Source: VAZQ01 sp963817135
Lineage (GTDB): Bacteria > Pseudomonadota > Alphaproteobacteria > Rhizobiales > Xanthobacteraceae
Direction: 5' to 3'
Length of the DNA: 64,000 nucleotides
Assembly: GCA_963817135.1 (NCBI GenBank)
Contig: CAWFNG010000007.1
Coordinates: 62,001-126,000 of the forward strand
A program made the translations under genes and the position numbers. The notes under the pieces were generated by a model. It did no database searches and was not told where the DNA came from. It saw only the letters and a program-made list of their open reading frames with translations. Below, one piece after another: positions 15,975-24,555 of the stretch. Numbering within the stretch: the first letter of the stretch is position 1; every line of letters starts with the position of its first letter.

Positions 15975-16871
15975 TTACGCGTCGACGGTTGCGAGCGAGT
16001 AGCTCAGCTTATCGAAGCTGCGCTCATGCACGTATTGATCGAGCCCCCAGCGTTTGACCTGATCGAGCACTTCGTCGAATTCGGCGCGCGGGATTGACCG
16101 GTAAACGAACCGTTCGCCGCGGCCGAACCTGCTGAAATCCCACGGGTGGTAGCTCTGGAATTCGGGAGGCACTGCGAGCTTCCACAGCGGAAGGTATTTC
16201 GCAAGATCGGCATCCATTGCCTGTTCGGCACGATCGAGCGCCTTGAGATAGCCGCGCACCACCGCGGGCTCGGCGTTCGGCGGCACCCACCACAAGGTGT
16301 GGAAGGTGTCGGAGATGACCTTGCGCAGTCCGAGTTGCTCGGCCATTGCGATCTGCGGCGGCAACAGACTTGCCGCCTCCACCTCGCCATCGAGCAGCGC
16401 TTTGAGCCGCGCGCCGAAACCGCCGGTATTCACCACCTTGATATTTTCCAGCGGCAGATATTTTTCCAACCGATAGGGCACGTTGAAATGGCTGCCCGCG
16501 CGCATGCCGACGGAGACGGGAACATCCTTCAGGTCTTCGGGCTGCCGGATTTTCGAATCCGGACGCACGAAGATGGCCCACGGCGACACCCCATAGGCGT
16601 CCGGCACAAAGCGACCCATGCCCGCAGCCGCATTGCAGATGCTGCCCCAGGCGCAGGCGCCTTGAATGACGTCGGTCTTGTCCCTGGTATAAGGCCGATC
16701 CTGCGGACGCTCGAAATAGTCGAGACCTTTCCAGCTCGATTGGGTGCCGCGGAAAGTCTTCCAATCGAATTCCACATCGAGCCCCTGCGCTGCAAAGAAC
16801 CCTTCCTGCCGGGCAACGAAATCATAAAGTCCCATGCCCTTGGGTGCGACGGTCACGCGTTGCAAAGTCAT
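15975..16871 (-). CDS. ABC-type substrate-binding-like protein without visible signal peptide
   Basis: A 298-residue protein of the NMT1/THI5-like (SsuA-type) periplasmic-binding fold. It starts MTLQRVTVAPKGMGLYDFVA at ATG 16871, where GGAGGA sits just upstream. Characteristic parts are FVARQEGFFAAQGLDVEF, FVRPDSKI, D-L-K-D-V-P-V-S-V-G, and GGFGARLKALLDGEVEAASL. The start lies directly on the first beta strand, with no leader sequence, so the protein is either cytoplasmic or its leader has been lost. No ABC permease or ATPase adjoins it. It could be a binding protein acting alone or a decarboxylase-type relative such as the dihydroxyphthalate decarboxylase group. Confidence 0.72.
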   Translation of the reverse strand: MTLQRVTVAPKGMGLYDFVARQEGFFAAQGLDVEFDWKTFRGTQSSWKGLDYFERPQDRPYTRDKTDVIQGACAWGSICNAAAGMGRFVPDAYGVSPWAIFVRPDSKIRQPEDLKDVPVSVGMRAGSHFNVPYRLEKYLPLENIKVVNTGGFGARLKALLDGEVEAASLLPPQIAMAEQLGLRKVISDTFHTLWWVPPNAEPAVVRGYLKALDRAEQAMDADLAKYLPLWKLAVPPEFQSYHPWDFSRFGRGERFVYRSIPRAEFDEVLDQVKRWGLDQYVHERSFDKLSYSLATVDA

Positions 16872-16942
16872 TATGCTTCCTCCTTGTCGAGGCGGCTTTG
16901 TTATTGTGGCTTCCGATCTCGCGCGTCTATCCAACGAACGTT

Positions 16943-17043
16943 GTCATTCCGGGGCGCGGCCGCAGGCCGAGAACCCGGAATCCATACTCCCGGTCTGTGG
17001 TTATGGATTCCGGGCTCGCCACTGCGTGGCGCCCCGGAATGAC
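16943..17043. repeat. Intergenic palindromic repeat, GTCATTCCGGGG type
   Basis: The outer arms GTCATTCCGGGGCGC and GCGCCCCGGAATGAC are perfect complements. An inner pair (GAACCCGGAATCCATA and ATGGATTCCGGGCTC) makes a cruciform-like nested hairpin. This type is widespread in alphaproteobacterial intergenic DNA. It lies between the divergent binding-protein and methyltransferase genes. Confidence 0.8.
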
Positions 17044-17193
17044 GGAGTGGTTCACGAATAAGCCCGATCCCTGTGTGACAACAAGTCCGATTCTAAAATG
17101 TTACTTGAGAAAGGTACCATCCATCCGTAGTTTTTCCATAGGCTCGAAAACAAATTTCCAGGGCTCGCTAGCGGACAAACAGGAAGGGGTTGA

Positions 17194-18072
17194 ATGCAGC
17201 GACGACGATTTCTGCTCGGCAGCTTGACGGCCTTTGCCGGCGCGTATCTGCCGCGCTTCGGCTGGGCTAATGTCCCCACTCCCTACAGCTGGGAGCTGTC
17301 GCCACCACTTAACGATCGCACCGCCTATGTCGATTGGATGGTTGCCAATCGCGGCGAGGACCCGAAATTTCTGCAGCTGCATTGGTCGCGCTACGAGGCG
17401 GCCGTACAGGCTAGCGACCTCTGGGACGATCGCACCAAGCGTGCCTTTCTGTTGCTTCCGCGCGAGGAATTCGTACTCCCGAGAAATCTCGACCGTGCCT
17501 ACGATCACGCCTACCTCGACATCGGCTATGGTGTGACCATTTCCGGCCCGCATATCGTAAGCCGCATGACGTCGACATTGAACGTCATGCCGGGCGAGAA
17601 AGTCCTGGAGATCGGAACCGGGTCTGGATACCAGTCCGCCTATCTGGCCAACCTCACCGACAAGGTTTTCACCATCGAAATCATCAAGCCGTTGGCGCAG
17701 CGTACCCGCGGTGTTTATGACGGGCTGATCGCACGCGGCTACAGCGAATACACCGCGATCTCCAGCAAGAATGCCGACGGCTATTACGGCTGGGAGGAAA
17801 TGGCGCCGTTCGACAAGATCATCGTGACCTGCGGCATCGATCACATTCCGCCGCCGCTCCTGCAGCAGCTCAAAGTCGGCGGCGTCATGGTCATACCGGT
17901 TGGCCCGCCCGGCGCTCAGCGCGTGCTCAAGGTGGTAAAGGAGCAGGCCCCGGACGGTGTCATCACAGTGGCGCGCTCCGATATCTATAATGGGCGCCGC
18001 GTCGTGCCGTTCGTGGCCTTCACCAAGCTCGACGGCGAGGCAATCAGGGGCACCCACAACGGTCAGCGGTAG
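17194..18072 (+). CDS. Protein-L-isoaspartate O-methyltransferase family protein with Tat-like leader
   Basis: A 292-residue protein. The start MQRRRFLLGSLTAFAGAYLP is a Tat-like leader with an RRxFL motif and hydrophobic stretch ending near GWA. The body is the PCMT fold: SAM motif I VLEIGTGSGYQSAYLANL, motif II-like VFTIEIIKPLAQRT, then APFDKIIVTCGIDHIPPPLL and LKVGGVMVIPVG. Normal Pcm enzymes repair isoaspartyl residues in the cytoplasm, where SAM is found; an exported form is puzzling. AGGAAGGGG precedes the ATG. A membrane protein with a second SAM-type fold begins 130 bases downstream on the same strand, so the two may work together. Confidence 0.85.
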   Translation: MQRRRFLLGSLTAFAGAYLPRFGWANVPTPYSWELSPPLNDRTAYVDWMVANRGEDPKFLQLHWSRYEAAVQASDLWDDRTKRAFLLLPREEFVLPRNLDRAYDHAYLDIGYGVTISGPHIVSRMTSTLNVMPGEKVLEIGTGSGYQSAYLANLTDKVFTIEIIKPLAQRTRGVYDGLIARGYSEYTAISSKNADGYYGWEEMAPFDKIIVTCGIDHIPPPLLQQLKVGGVMVIPVGPPGAQRVLKVVKEQAPDGVITVARSDIYNGRRVVPFVAFTKLDGEAIRGTHNGQR

Positions 18073-18137
18073 TTGCTCGGGTGTGGCACGCGAGGCGTTC
18101 GTACAGCGCCCTCCCCTTGCGGTAGATGACCATATCG

Positions 18138-18180
18138 CCGTCATGGCCGGGCTTGTCCAGCACAAGGCCGGGCATGACGG
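18138..18180. repeat. Short palindromic hairpin, CCGTCATG type
   Basis: The arms CCGTCATGGCCGGGCTTGT and ACAAGGCCGGGCATGACGG pair with one mismatch and a five-base loop. It lies between the methyltransferase gene and the large membrane protein gene. It is in frame with the latter, but the coding start is placed after it. Confidence 0.75.
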
Positions 18181-18202
18181 AGGTTTCGCTTACCTGGATG
18201 CG

Positions 18203-20842
18203 ATGGCTAAACCCGTGTTTTTTGAACTCGATCTGAAGCCTACGCCGGCACTCTATCTGGCCGTGGGCCTGGAGGCCGGCGCCGTCATCGCACTCCAGAT
18301 TTGCATCATGCAAATCTTCTCCGTCGGCAGCTGGACGCATTTCGGTTCGTTGGTGGTGAGCCTTGCCATGCTGGGATTCGGCCTCACCAGCGCGGTCATG
18401 TGCATCGGCAAAGGCTGGTTCGATCGCCACTGGCGCGGGGTTGCCGCCGCGGCGCTTATGTTGTTCGGGCCGCTGGCGCTGGCCGCGAACATTCTGGCGC
18501 AGCAAATTCCCTTCAACGCCATCTTTCTCATCTCCGATCCCATGCAGAAATGGCGTCTGTTCGCCAATTTCATGCTGTACATGCTGCCGTTCCTTGCCGG
18601 CGCGTTGTTCCTCGGAACCGTCTTTCTTAAGGCAAACAAGATATTCGGCCGCGTCTATTTCGCCGACCTGACCGGTGCCGGACTGTGCGGACTGGCTCTT
18701 CTGATCGCGATGTATTTTTTTTCGCCGGAAAACCTCATCGTTGTGCCGCTTGTTCTGTGGCTGGTCGGCAGCCTCTCATGGTTCTCGGCGCTTGGCAGCC
18801 GACGCGGGCTGGCCTGGCTGTTCGTCATTGGCGTCGTCTGCATCGGCAGCCACTTTGCGCTGCCCGCGCTGTTCGAGATGCCGAAGCTGGTCGTGTCCGA
18901 TTACAAAGGGGTCGCCTACGCGCGCAGGTTTCCCGACAGCCAGCGCGTATACGCGGATTCCTCGCCATTCGGCTATCTGGAAATTTATTCCAGCTCTTAC
19001 CTGCATTTCGCTCCCGGGCTTTCCGACAATGCGGCATTCGCTCTGCCGAAAATGCCGGATAACGCCTACCTCGGCATGTATATCGACGGCGAGGGACCAA
19101 CCGGCATCATCCGCGACCTGCCGGCGAGCGAGACCGTCTACTATCGTTTCCTGCCGATGATCTATCCCTACCTGATCAAACCTTCGCCCGACACTTTCGT
19201 GGTCCAGTTCGGGGGCGGCATATCGACCTCGGTCGCGCTGCGCAGCAACTCAAAAAGTGTAACCGTCGCCGAGGGAAACCCGGCGGTGCTGCGCGCATTT
19301 CGCAACGATGCGGGGCTGCGCAATTTCACCGGCGACGTGCTGCATCATCGCAAGCTGCGGGTGATCAATTACGACGGCCGGCTTTATCTCGCCCACACCC
19401 CGCAGCGTTACGACATCATCGACTTGAGCCTTGCCGATTCCGCCGGGCTGTCGAGCCCGGGCGGCTTTGCCATCGTCGAGAAGTTCTCCTACGCGCGCGA
19501 GGCAATGGTGAGCTACATGCGCGCGCTCAAGGACGGCGGCGTACTTTCGGTGACGCTGTGGAACAAGGAAGAGCCGCCGAAATCGGTGCTCAAGCTCTAC
19601 GCCACCATGGCGGCGGCGGCGCGCGATGCGGAAGAAGGCGACATCGCCGGGCGTTTTTTCGTCGTCGCAAGTTACCTTTCCACGACAACGGTCCTCTACA
19701 AGCGCGGCGGCTTTCGCGCCGAAGATATCCGCACGCTGCGCGAGCACACGCGCGCCATGTCGTTCGACGAGATCTATTATCCCGGTTTCGAGTACGACCA
19801 GTCCCAGACCGCCAAGGTGTTGGAAAACTATGAACAGCAGCTGTTCTTTTCCGCCACTGCCGAGCCCGGCAGCACGGATGAAACGGCGCCTGCAACCATG
19901 CCCCCCGAGCCGCCGAACAGGCCGGAGCCCGATGGCAAAACAAGCGCTATTCCCGCGACCGTAATGGGCCAATTGACGTGGCATTATCTCGTGCACGGGG
20001 GCTGGGACGAGGTTGCCCGGCGCTACGTGTTCGACACGCGGCCGCTCACCAATCAGCGGCCTTATTTCGCCGCCTATGTGAAGCCCGGCGACCTTCCTCG
20101 CGTGATCGACCGGCTCGAACTCATCCAGGATGAGTGGGGCTATCTGCTCTTATGGGCGACGCTGCTGATTGCCTGCATTGCCTCGCTGACGCTGGTGGCC
20201 ATCCCCGTCGTTTTCGGCTGGCACACCATCTTCAGTCATAATCCCGGCAAGTTCCGAACCATCATCTATTTTGCCTGCCTCGGGGCCGGTTACATCATGG
20301 TGGAGGTGGGCCTCATCTCCGACTTTACCCTTGCGCTGAGCAACGCCACGGTCTCCGCCTCGATCCTGATCACCGCCATGCTGGTGTTTTCCGGCCTGGG
20401 CGCTTTCATGTCGGAGCGCTATCTCGATCGTGCGCGCATTGTCATGCCGAAAATCTTCATTGCCATCGGCGCGCTGTTGATCGGTTATGGGCTGTTTCTC
20501 GACCGCGTGCTCGATCTGATCGGTACGCTGCCTTACCTGCTGCGTCTGGTCTTCTGTTTCCTGCTGGTGTTTCCACCCGCATTCCTCATGGGCTTTCCCA
20601 TGCCTACCGCCATGACTTCGCTTGCGCGCCTGGGCAAGGACCACATGTTTCTATGGGCATGGGGCATCAATGGCTGTTTCTCGGTAATCGGCGCAGCCGC
20701 CGTTCCCATCATAGCGACCTCGTTCGGTCTCAATGCGGTCCTGATGATCGCGGGCTGCGCCTATCTCATCGCCTTGCCTGCTTTCTTCGCGGTGCTGCTG
20801 CCGCTGCGGCGCGCGCCAGCGCCGGTTCCCGCAGCAGCATGA
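18203..20842 (+). CDS. Polytopic membrane protein with spermidine-synthase-like domain
   Basis: An 879-residue inner-membrane protein; the start MAKPVFFELDLKPTPALYLA at 18203 is chosen because upstream sequence is a repeat. About seven transmembrane segments (residues 15-240) are followed by a soluble region of some 350 residues, then about seven more segments (residues 650-875). The soluble part resembles the aminopropyltransferase Rossmann fold: FVVQFGGGISTSVAL, VTVAEGNPAVLRAF, YDIIDLSLAD and YMRALKDGGVLSVTLW. Fusions of this layout are known as spermine-synthase-like transporters of unproven function. The stop overlaps the start of the next gene (ATGA), and the gene before it encodes an isoaspartyl-methyltransferase-like protein. 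Confidence 0.82.
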   Translation: MAKPVFFELDLKPTPALYLAVGLEAGAVIALQICIMQIFSVGSWTHFGSLVVSLAMLGFGLTSAVMCIGKGWFDRHWRGVAAAALMLFGPLALAANILAQQIPFNAIFLISDPMQKWRLFANFMLYMLPFLAGALFLGTVFLKANKIFGRVYFADLTGAGLCGLALLIAMYFFSPENLIVVPLVLWLVGSLSWFSALGSRRGLAWLFVIGVVCIGSHFALPALFEMPKLVVSDYKGVAYARRFPDSQRVYADSSPFGYLEIYSSSYLHFAPGLSDNAAFALPKMPDNAYLGMYIDGEGPTGIIRDLPASETVYYRFLPMIYPYLIKPSPDTFVVQFGGGISTSVALRSNSKSVTVAEGNPAVLRAFRNDAGLRNFTGDVLHHRKLRVINYDGRLYLAHTPQRYDIIDLSLADSAGLSSPGGFAIVEKFSYAREAMVSYMRALKDGGVLSVTLWNKEEPPKSVLKLYATMAAAARDAEEGDIAGRFFVVASYLSTTTVLYKRGGFRAEDIRTLREHTRAMSFDEIYYPGFEYDQSQTAKVLENYEQQLFFSATAEPGSTDETAPATMPPEPPNRPEPDGKTSAIPATVMGQLTWHYLVHGGWDEVARRYVFDTRPLTNQRPYFAAYVKPGDLPRVIDRLELIQDEWGYLLLWATLLIACIASLTLVAIPVVFGWHTIFSHNPGKFRTIIYFACLGAGYIMVEVGLISDFTLALSNATVSASILITAMLVFSGLGAFMSERYLDRARIVMPKIFIAIGALLIGYGLFLDRVLDLIGTLPYLLRLVFCFLLVFPPAFLMGFPMPTAMTSLARLGKDHMFLWAWGINGCFSVIGAAAVPIIATSFGLNAVLMIAGCAYLIALPAFFAVLLPLRRAPAPVPAAA

Positions 20843-21883
20843 CCGGTTCGCGACTATCGCTGCTCGTTATGGCGATTGCCGGTTTGTTGATCCACGCTAA
20901 CGTGGAGGCGATGGCGGCGCCGGCAAACAAACGCGAAGCTGCGCGGCCTGTCAAACGCTCGGCGACTCCCGCAAAGCCCGAACTCCCGCCGCTTGCCGCC
21001 GCCAAAACGGCGCTGCTGCCGTTCGATATTTCGCCCTTTCCCTATCGCGGCGAGGTGCCGGAAAAAAACCGGCCCTTCCTCGACGTGACGCAGGGAGAGC
21101 GGCGCGGACACGCTTCCGCGCGCGGCGGCACTTACTGGGAGGATGAAACCTATAGCGACCGGCGCGTCCTTCTGCACATCCCGAAAGGTTTCGATCCGAG
21201 GAAGCCGTCGCTCATCATCGTGTTTCTCCATGGCAACGAGGCAAGGCTGACGCGCGACGTGCGCAAGCGCCAGCAAGTGCCGCGCCAGGTCGCCGAATCC
21301 GGGCTCAATGCCGTTCTGCTCGCGCCGCAATTCGCGGTCGATGCGCTCGAATTCGAGCGCCGGGCGTTTCTGGCGGCCCGGCGTGTTTGCGGAATTTCTG
21401 CGCGAGGCGGAAGAGCGGCTTGCGGCGCTTTACGGGGATGAACGCGCCCGCGGCGCATTTCATGCAGCCCCGCTGGTGATTGCGGCCTATAGCGGCGGCT
21501 ATTATCCCGCGGCGTATATTTTAAAGTCCGGCCGCGTCGAGGATCGCCTGCGCGGACTCATTCTGCTCGACGCCCTCTACAGCGACATCGACAAGTTCAG
21601 CGACTGGATCGCCAAGCGGCCGCCTGCATTTTTCGTGAGTGCATTCAGCAAGTCGGCGCGCGATGAGAACGCGGCCCTTAAGCACAAGCTCAAGGAGCGC
21701 GGGGTGCGCTATGCCAACGCGCTGCCTTCCAGCCTTGGCCGTGGGACTGTCGCCTTCATTGCCGCCAACGAGGAGATCAAGCACGAGGATTTCATGACCG
21801 AGGCGTGGGTCAGGGATCCGCTCAAAGTCGTGCTGCGAAGGATCCCCGGCTTTTCCCGTCACGCCAGCGCCGCCACGAGGTAA
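20839..21883 (+). pseudogene. Exported alpha/beta-hydrolase-like protein, frame broken by one extra base
   Basis: The ATG 20839 overlaps the preceding stop. A hydrophobic leader (LSLLVMAIAGLLIHANVEAM) is followed by a Pro-rich linker and an alpha/beta-hydrolase-like core: RVLLHIPKGFDP, IIVFLHGNEARLTRD, then in a second frame APLVIAAYSGGYYPAAYIL, whose Ser is the candidate nucleophile, and LILLDALYSDIDKF. The frames meet at GAATTC 21349-21354: dropping one A (21350 or 21351) restores a 347-residue protein reading V-D-A-L-D-S-S-A-G-R-F. It is coupled to the spermidine-synthase-like membrane protein. The break may be an assembly error. Confidence 0.75.
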
Positions 21884-21902
21884 CCACCAATTCACGACGA
21901 AT

Positions 21903-22201
21903 TCACAACTCGTCAAGCGCGCTCGTGCGCCCGGTGCCGAGCCCGCGCATGAAGCGGTGGCGGATAAGCGGCGGGTCGCGCACGGTTTGCCCGACGCCTG
22001 GCGCATCGTCGATGTTGGCCGCGAGCAGCACCGGGCCGCCTTCGTCGAACCGCCGCGACGTCAGTTCGTCGAAATGGCGCGTATCGCGTATCCAATGGCT
22101 GTTGTGGATTCCGGCGCCGTGAGGACGTTATCCGGCACATAGGCGACCAGCCGCACGTCGTTTGTCTTGAGGCAGTGTAGGAACTTGTCGGCCCAGGTCA
22201 T
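21903..22201 (-). pseudogene. Deletion relic of a thiamine-diphosphate decarboxylase (alpha N-terminus joined to beta C-terminus)
   Basis: Reading leftward from ATG 22201, the first 25 residues (MTWADKFLHCLKTNDVRLVA, then YVPDNVLT) are the N-terminus of a sulfopyruvate-decarboxylase-type alpha subunit. Near 22120 this stops, and the next frame gives G-A-G-I-H-N-S-H-W-I-R-D, then DEGGPVLLAANIDD and PPLIRHRFMRGLGTG to a stop at 21903, which looks like the C-terminus of a beta subunit. The middle of both subunits, including the cofactor site, is gone. An intact pair of the same type lies 1.1 kb away in the opposite direction. Confidence 0.65.
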
Positions 22202-22286
22202 GATAAAAGGACTGCTACTCCATCCGTAGCGGCTTGCAAAGATCGCGCGGAGTGCGAGGATCGCGCCAGATTTGTGAGAGCTGAAG

Positions 22287-23285
22287 GTGACCCGGAAAGC
22301 CAGTGTACTTTTCTTCGGCAGCGTCATTCTCGGCGTGGCATTGACGAGCTTGCCGGCTGTTCCCGCCTTTGCGGGCGCCGAATCCTATCCCAACCGGCCG
22401 ATCACGCTCGTCGTTCCGCTGCCGCCCGGCGGCAGCAATGACATCATGGCGCGCGCCGTTGCCGACCGGCTCAGCATAACGCTGGGTGAGCAGATTGTGG
22501 TCGAGAATCGCGCCGCCGGAGCAAGCGGCACCGTCGGTACGCGACAGGTGGCGAGGAGCGCGCCCGATGGCTACACGCTGCTCCTGGGTTATACCTCGAC
22601 GCTCGCCACTGGGCCGAGCATGTATCGCGATGTAGGCTACGATCCCCGCAAGGACTTCGCCCCCATTGGTCTCATTGCGTCGGCGCCTTCGCTCCTGCTC
22701 ATTCATCCGAGCCTGCCGGTGCGCACGGTTGCCGATCTCATCACCATGATGAAGAACGCAAAACCTGCCTTCCAGGTGGGCGTGCCCGGGATCAGCACGG
22801 TGAACCATCTTGCGTCGGTGCTGTTCGCCCGCCAGGCAGGGGTCGAAGTCCAGGAGATTCCGTATAAGGGCTCCAGTCCGCTCATCACCGATCTCGCCGG
22901 CGGCCATGTGAAAGTCGGGTTCAACCCCATTCCGGTGTCGCGGGCGGCAATCGAAGCGAAGCTGATCATTGCGCTTGCCGGCACGTCGCTGCATCGTTCC
23001 GCGGCGCTGCCGGACATTCCGACCGTTGCCGAATCCGGGTTGCCCGGCTTTGATGCGGTGTTGAGCTATGGGCTTCTCGCGCCGGCGGGGACGCCGCGGC
23101 CGATTATCGAGCGCCTCAACAAGGAACTGCGCGCTGCGCTTGCCAACGAGCAAGTGCAGAAACGGCTCCTGCAGGAGGGCGCCGAGCCGCTGCCGACGAG
23201 CCCGGAGGAACATGCCGCCGCGATCGATCGCGAGGAGACCAAATGGTCGAGCCTCATCAGGGCAATCGGCCTGAAGGCCGATTGA
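22287..23285 (+). CDS. Bug-family tripartite tricarboxylate-type substrate-binding protein
   Basis: A 332-residue periplasmic binding protein. The GTG start gives a signal peptide (ASVLFFGSVILGVALTSLPA, then VPAFA). The mature part opens YPNRPITLVVPLPPGGSNDI, the classic Bug motif. It continues with VVENRAAGASGTVGTRQVAR, PDGYTLLLGYTST, and the helix-strand unit DIPTVAESGLPGF. Bug proteins bind carboxylates such as citrate, nicotinate or terephthalate; most lack their own membrane subunits, as here. It is followed by two decarboxylase subunit genes on the same strand at close spacing, suggesting uptake and degradation of the same acid. Confidence 0.92.
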   Translation: MTRKASVLFFGSVILGVALTSLPAVPAFAGAESYPNRPITLVVPLPPGGSNDIMARAVADRLSITLGEQIVVENRAAGASGTVGTRQVARSAPDGYTLLLGYTSTLATGPSMYRDVGYDPRKDFAPIGLIASAPSLLLIHPSLPVRTVADLITMMKNAKPAFQVGVPGISTVNHLASVLFARQAGVEVQEIPYKGSSPLITDLAGGHVKVGFNPIPVSRAAIEAKLIIALAGTSLHRSAALPDIPTVAESGLPGFDAVLSYGLLAPAGTPRPIIERLNKELRAALANEQVQKRLLQEGAEPLPTSPEEHAAAIDREETKWSSLIRAIGLKAD

Positions 23286-23305
23286 GGAGCAAAGGCGAAG
23301 TGACC

Positions 23306-23839
23306 ATGCAGGACAGTGGCGACGGCTCGTCGCAAGTCAGCTGGCAGCATGCGCTTTACGACCTCCTGCGCAGCCACCGGGTCACGCAGTTTGCTTATGT
23401 ACCCGATGCCGGACACAGCATTCTCATCGATCGCTCGCTCGCCGATCCCGATGTGCATTCGATTCCCCTGACCACGGAAGAGGAGGGCGTGGCGCTCATC
23501 GCCGGCGCCGATCTCGGCGGCGCTCGCGGCGTACTGCTGATGCAGTCGAGCGGCGTGGGCAACTGCATCAATATGCTGTCGCTGATCAAGCATGGGCGCT
23601 TTCCCTTCCTTGCGCTCATCAGCATGCGCGGCGATTTCGGCGAGGGAAACCCGTGGCAGTTCGCCATGGGCCAGGCCACCGAGCCGGTGCTTGCCGCCAT
23701 GGGAGTGATCTCTTTGCGCATCGATCGGCCCCAGGACGTGATCCCCAGCGTGAGCGCCGCACTCACCATGGTGTTTCAGAGCGGCCAGGCCGTCGCGGTG
23801 CTCCTTTCCCAGCGCCTGATCGGCGCCAAGCCATTTTGA
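23306..23839 (+). CDS. Thiamine-diphosphate decarboxylase, alpha-type subunit (sulfopyruvate decarboxylase-like)
   Basis: A 177-residue subunit with the pyrimidine-binding domain of thiamine-diphosphate enzymes. HRVTQFAYVPDAGHSILIDR gives the N-terminal strand. TTEEEGVALIAGADLGGARG contains the conserved Glu that activates the cofactor. LLMQSSGVGNCINMLSLIKH closes the fold. ATG 23306 is used; a GTG two codons earlier is equally possible. The family includes ComD-type sulfopyruvate and phosphonopyruvate decarboxylases, acting on 3-carbon keto acids. It is 20 bases after the Bug gene and 11 bases before the beta subunit gene, so the three form an operon. Confidence 0.86.
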   Translation: MQDSGDGSSQVSWQHALYDLLRSHRVTQFAYVPDAGHSILIDRSLADPDVHSIPLTTEEEGVALIAGADLGGARGVLLMQSSGVGNCINMLSLIKHGRFPFLALISMRGDFGEGNPWQFAMGQATEPVLAAMGVISLRIDRPQDVIPSVSAALTMVFQSGQAVAVLLSQRLIGAKPF

Positions 23840-23850
23840 GGTGCCTTGCC

Positions 23851-24468
23851 ATGGCGGGGAAGATTGCATCGGCGGTGCCGGCAGCGGGTGCGCCGGGTTT
23901 TGTTCTCGATCGCAGCGAAGCCGTTCCGGCGCTCATCGGATGTCATCAGGACTTTCTCATCGTCGCCGGGCTTGGCGGCACCGCATTGGACGTGGGCGCC
24001 GTAACCGGGGACGCCGCGCACGCCTACCTCCTCTCCGGGGCCATGGGTGCGGCCTCAATGATGGGTTTGGGCCTGGCGCTGGCGCGCCCCGACAAGCGCG
24101 TGCTGGTTGTCACCGGCGACGGCGAACTCCTCATGAATCTCGGCGCGCTCGCCACCATCGCGGTGGTAGACCCGGCAAATCTCGCTATCCTTTGCGTCGA
24201 TAACGGCCATTACGGCGAGACCGGCTGGCAGAAGAGTCACACCAGCCTTGGTGTCGACCTGGAAAAAATCGCAGCCGGTGCCGGCATCAAGCATACCCGT
24301 ACGGTCGCCGGCGAAGCCGACATTGCCGCCGGCGCCCGTTTGCTGCGTGAAACGAATGGCGCATGCTTTGTGCTGTTGCGCGTGAAGCCCACGGAACCCG
24401 CGCCGTTCAAACGCAACCTCCACGCCTCGCTGTGCCGCGACCGCTTCCGCGCCGCGTTGGAGCCTTGA
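23851..24468 (+). CDS. Thiamine-diphosphate decarboxylase, beta-type subunit (sulfopyruvate decarboxylase-like)
   Basis: A 205-residue subunit with the diphosphate-binding domain. The cofactor motif GDGELLMNLGALATIAVV and, 25 residues on, LCVDNGHYGETGWQ supply the G-D-G to N segment that binds Mg2+ and thiamine diphosphate. LLSGAMGAASMMGLGLALAR precedes it. Together with the 177-residue alpha subunit it should form an alpha-beta decarboxylase of the ComDE type. The start at ATG 23851 follows a GAGG site. The broken relic at 21903-22201 is a paralogue of this pair. Confidence 0.86.
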   Translation: MAGKIASAVPAAGAPGFVLDRSEAVPALIGCHQDFLIVAGLGGTALDVGAVTGDAAHAYLLSGAMGAASMMGLGLALARPDKRVLVVTGDGELLMNLGALATIAVVDPANLAILCVDNGHYGETGWQKSHTSLGVDLEKIAAGAGIKHTRTVAGEADIAAGARLLRETNGACFVLLRVKPTEPAPFKRNLHASLCRDRFRAALEP

Positions 24469-24555
24469 CCCAACCTACGGTGGAAGTACCCCGTATTCCG
24501 TGATAGATTTGCGGTATCGTTTGAGGTGCCTTCCCCGGTGTTGGAATTGTTTTAA

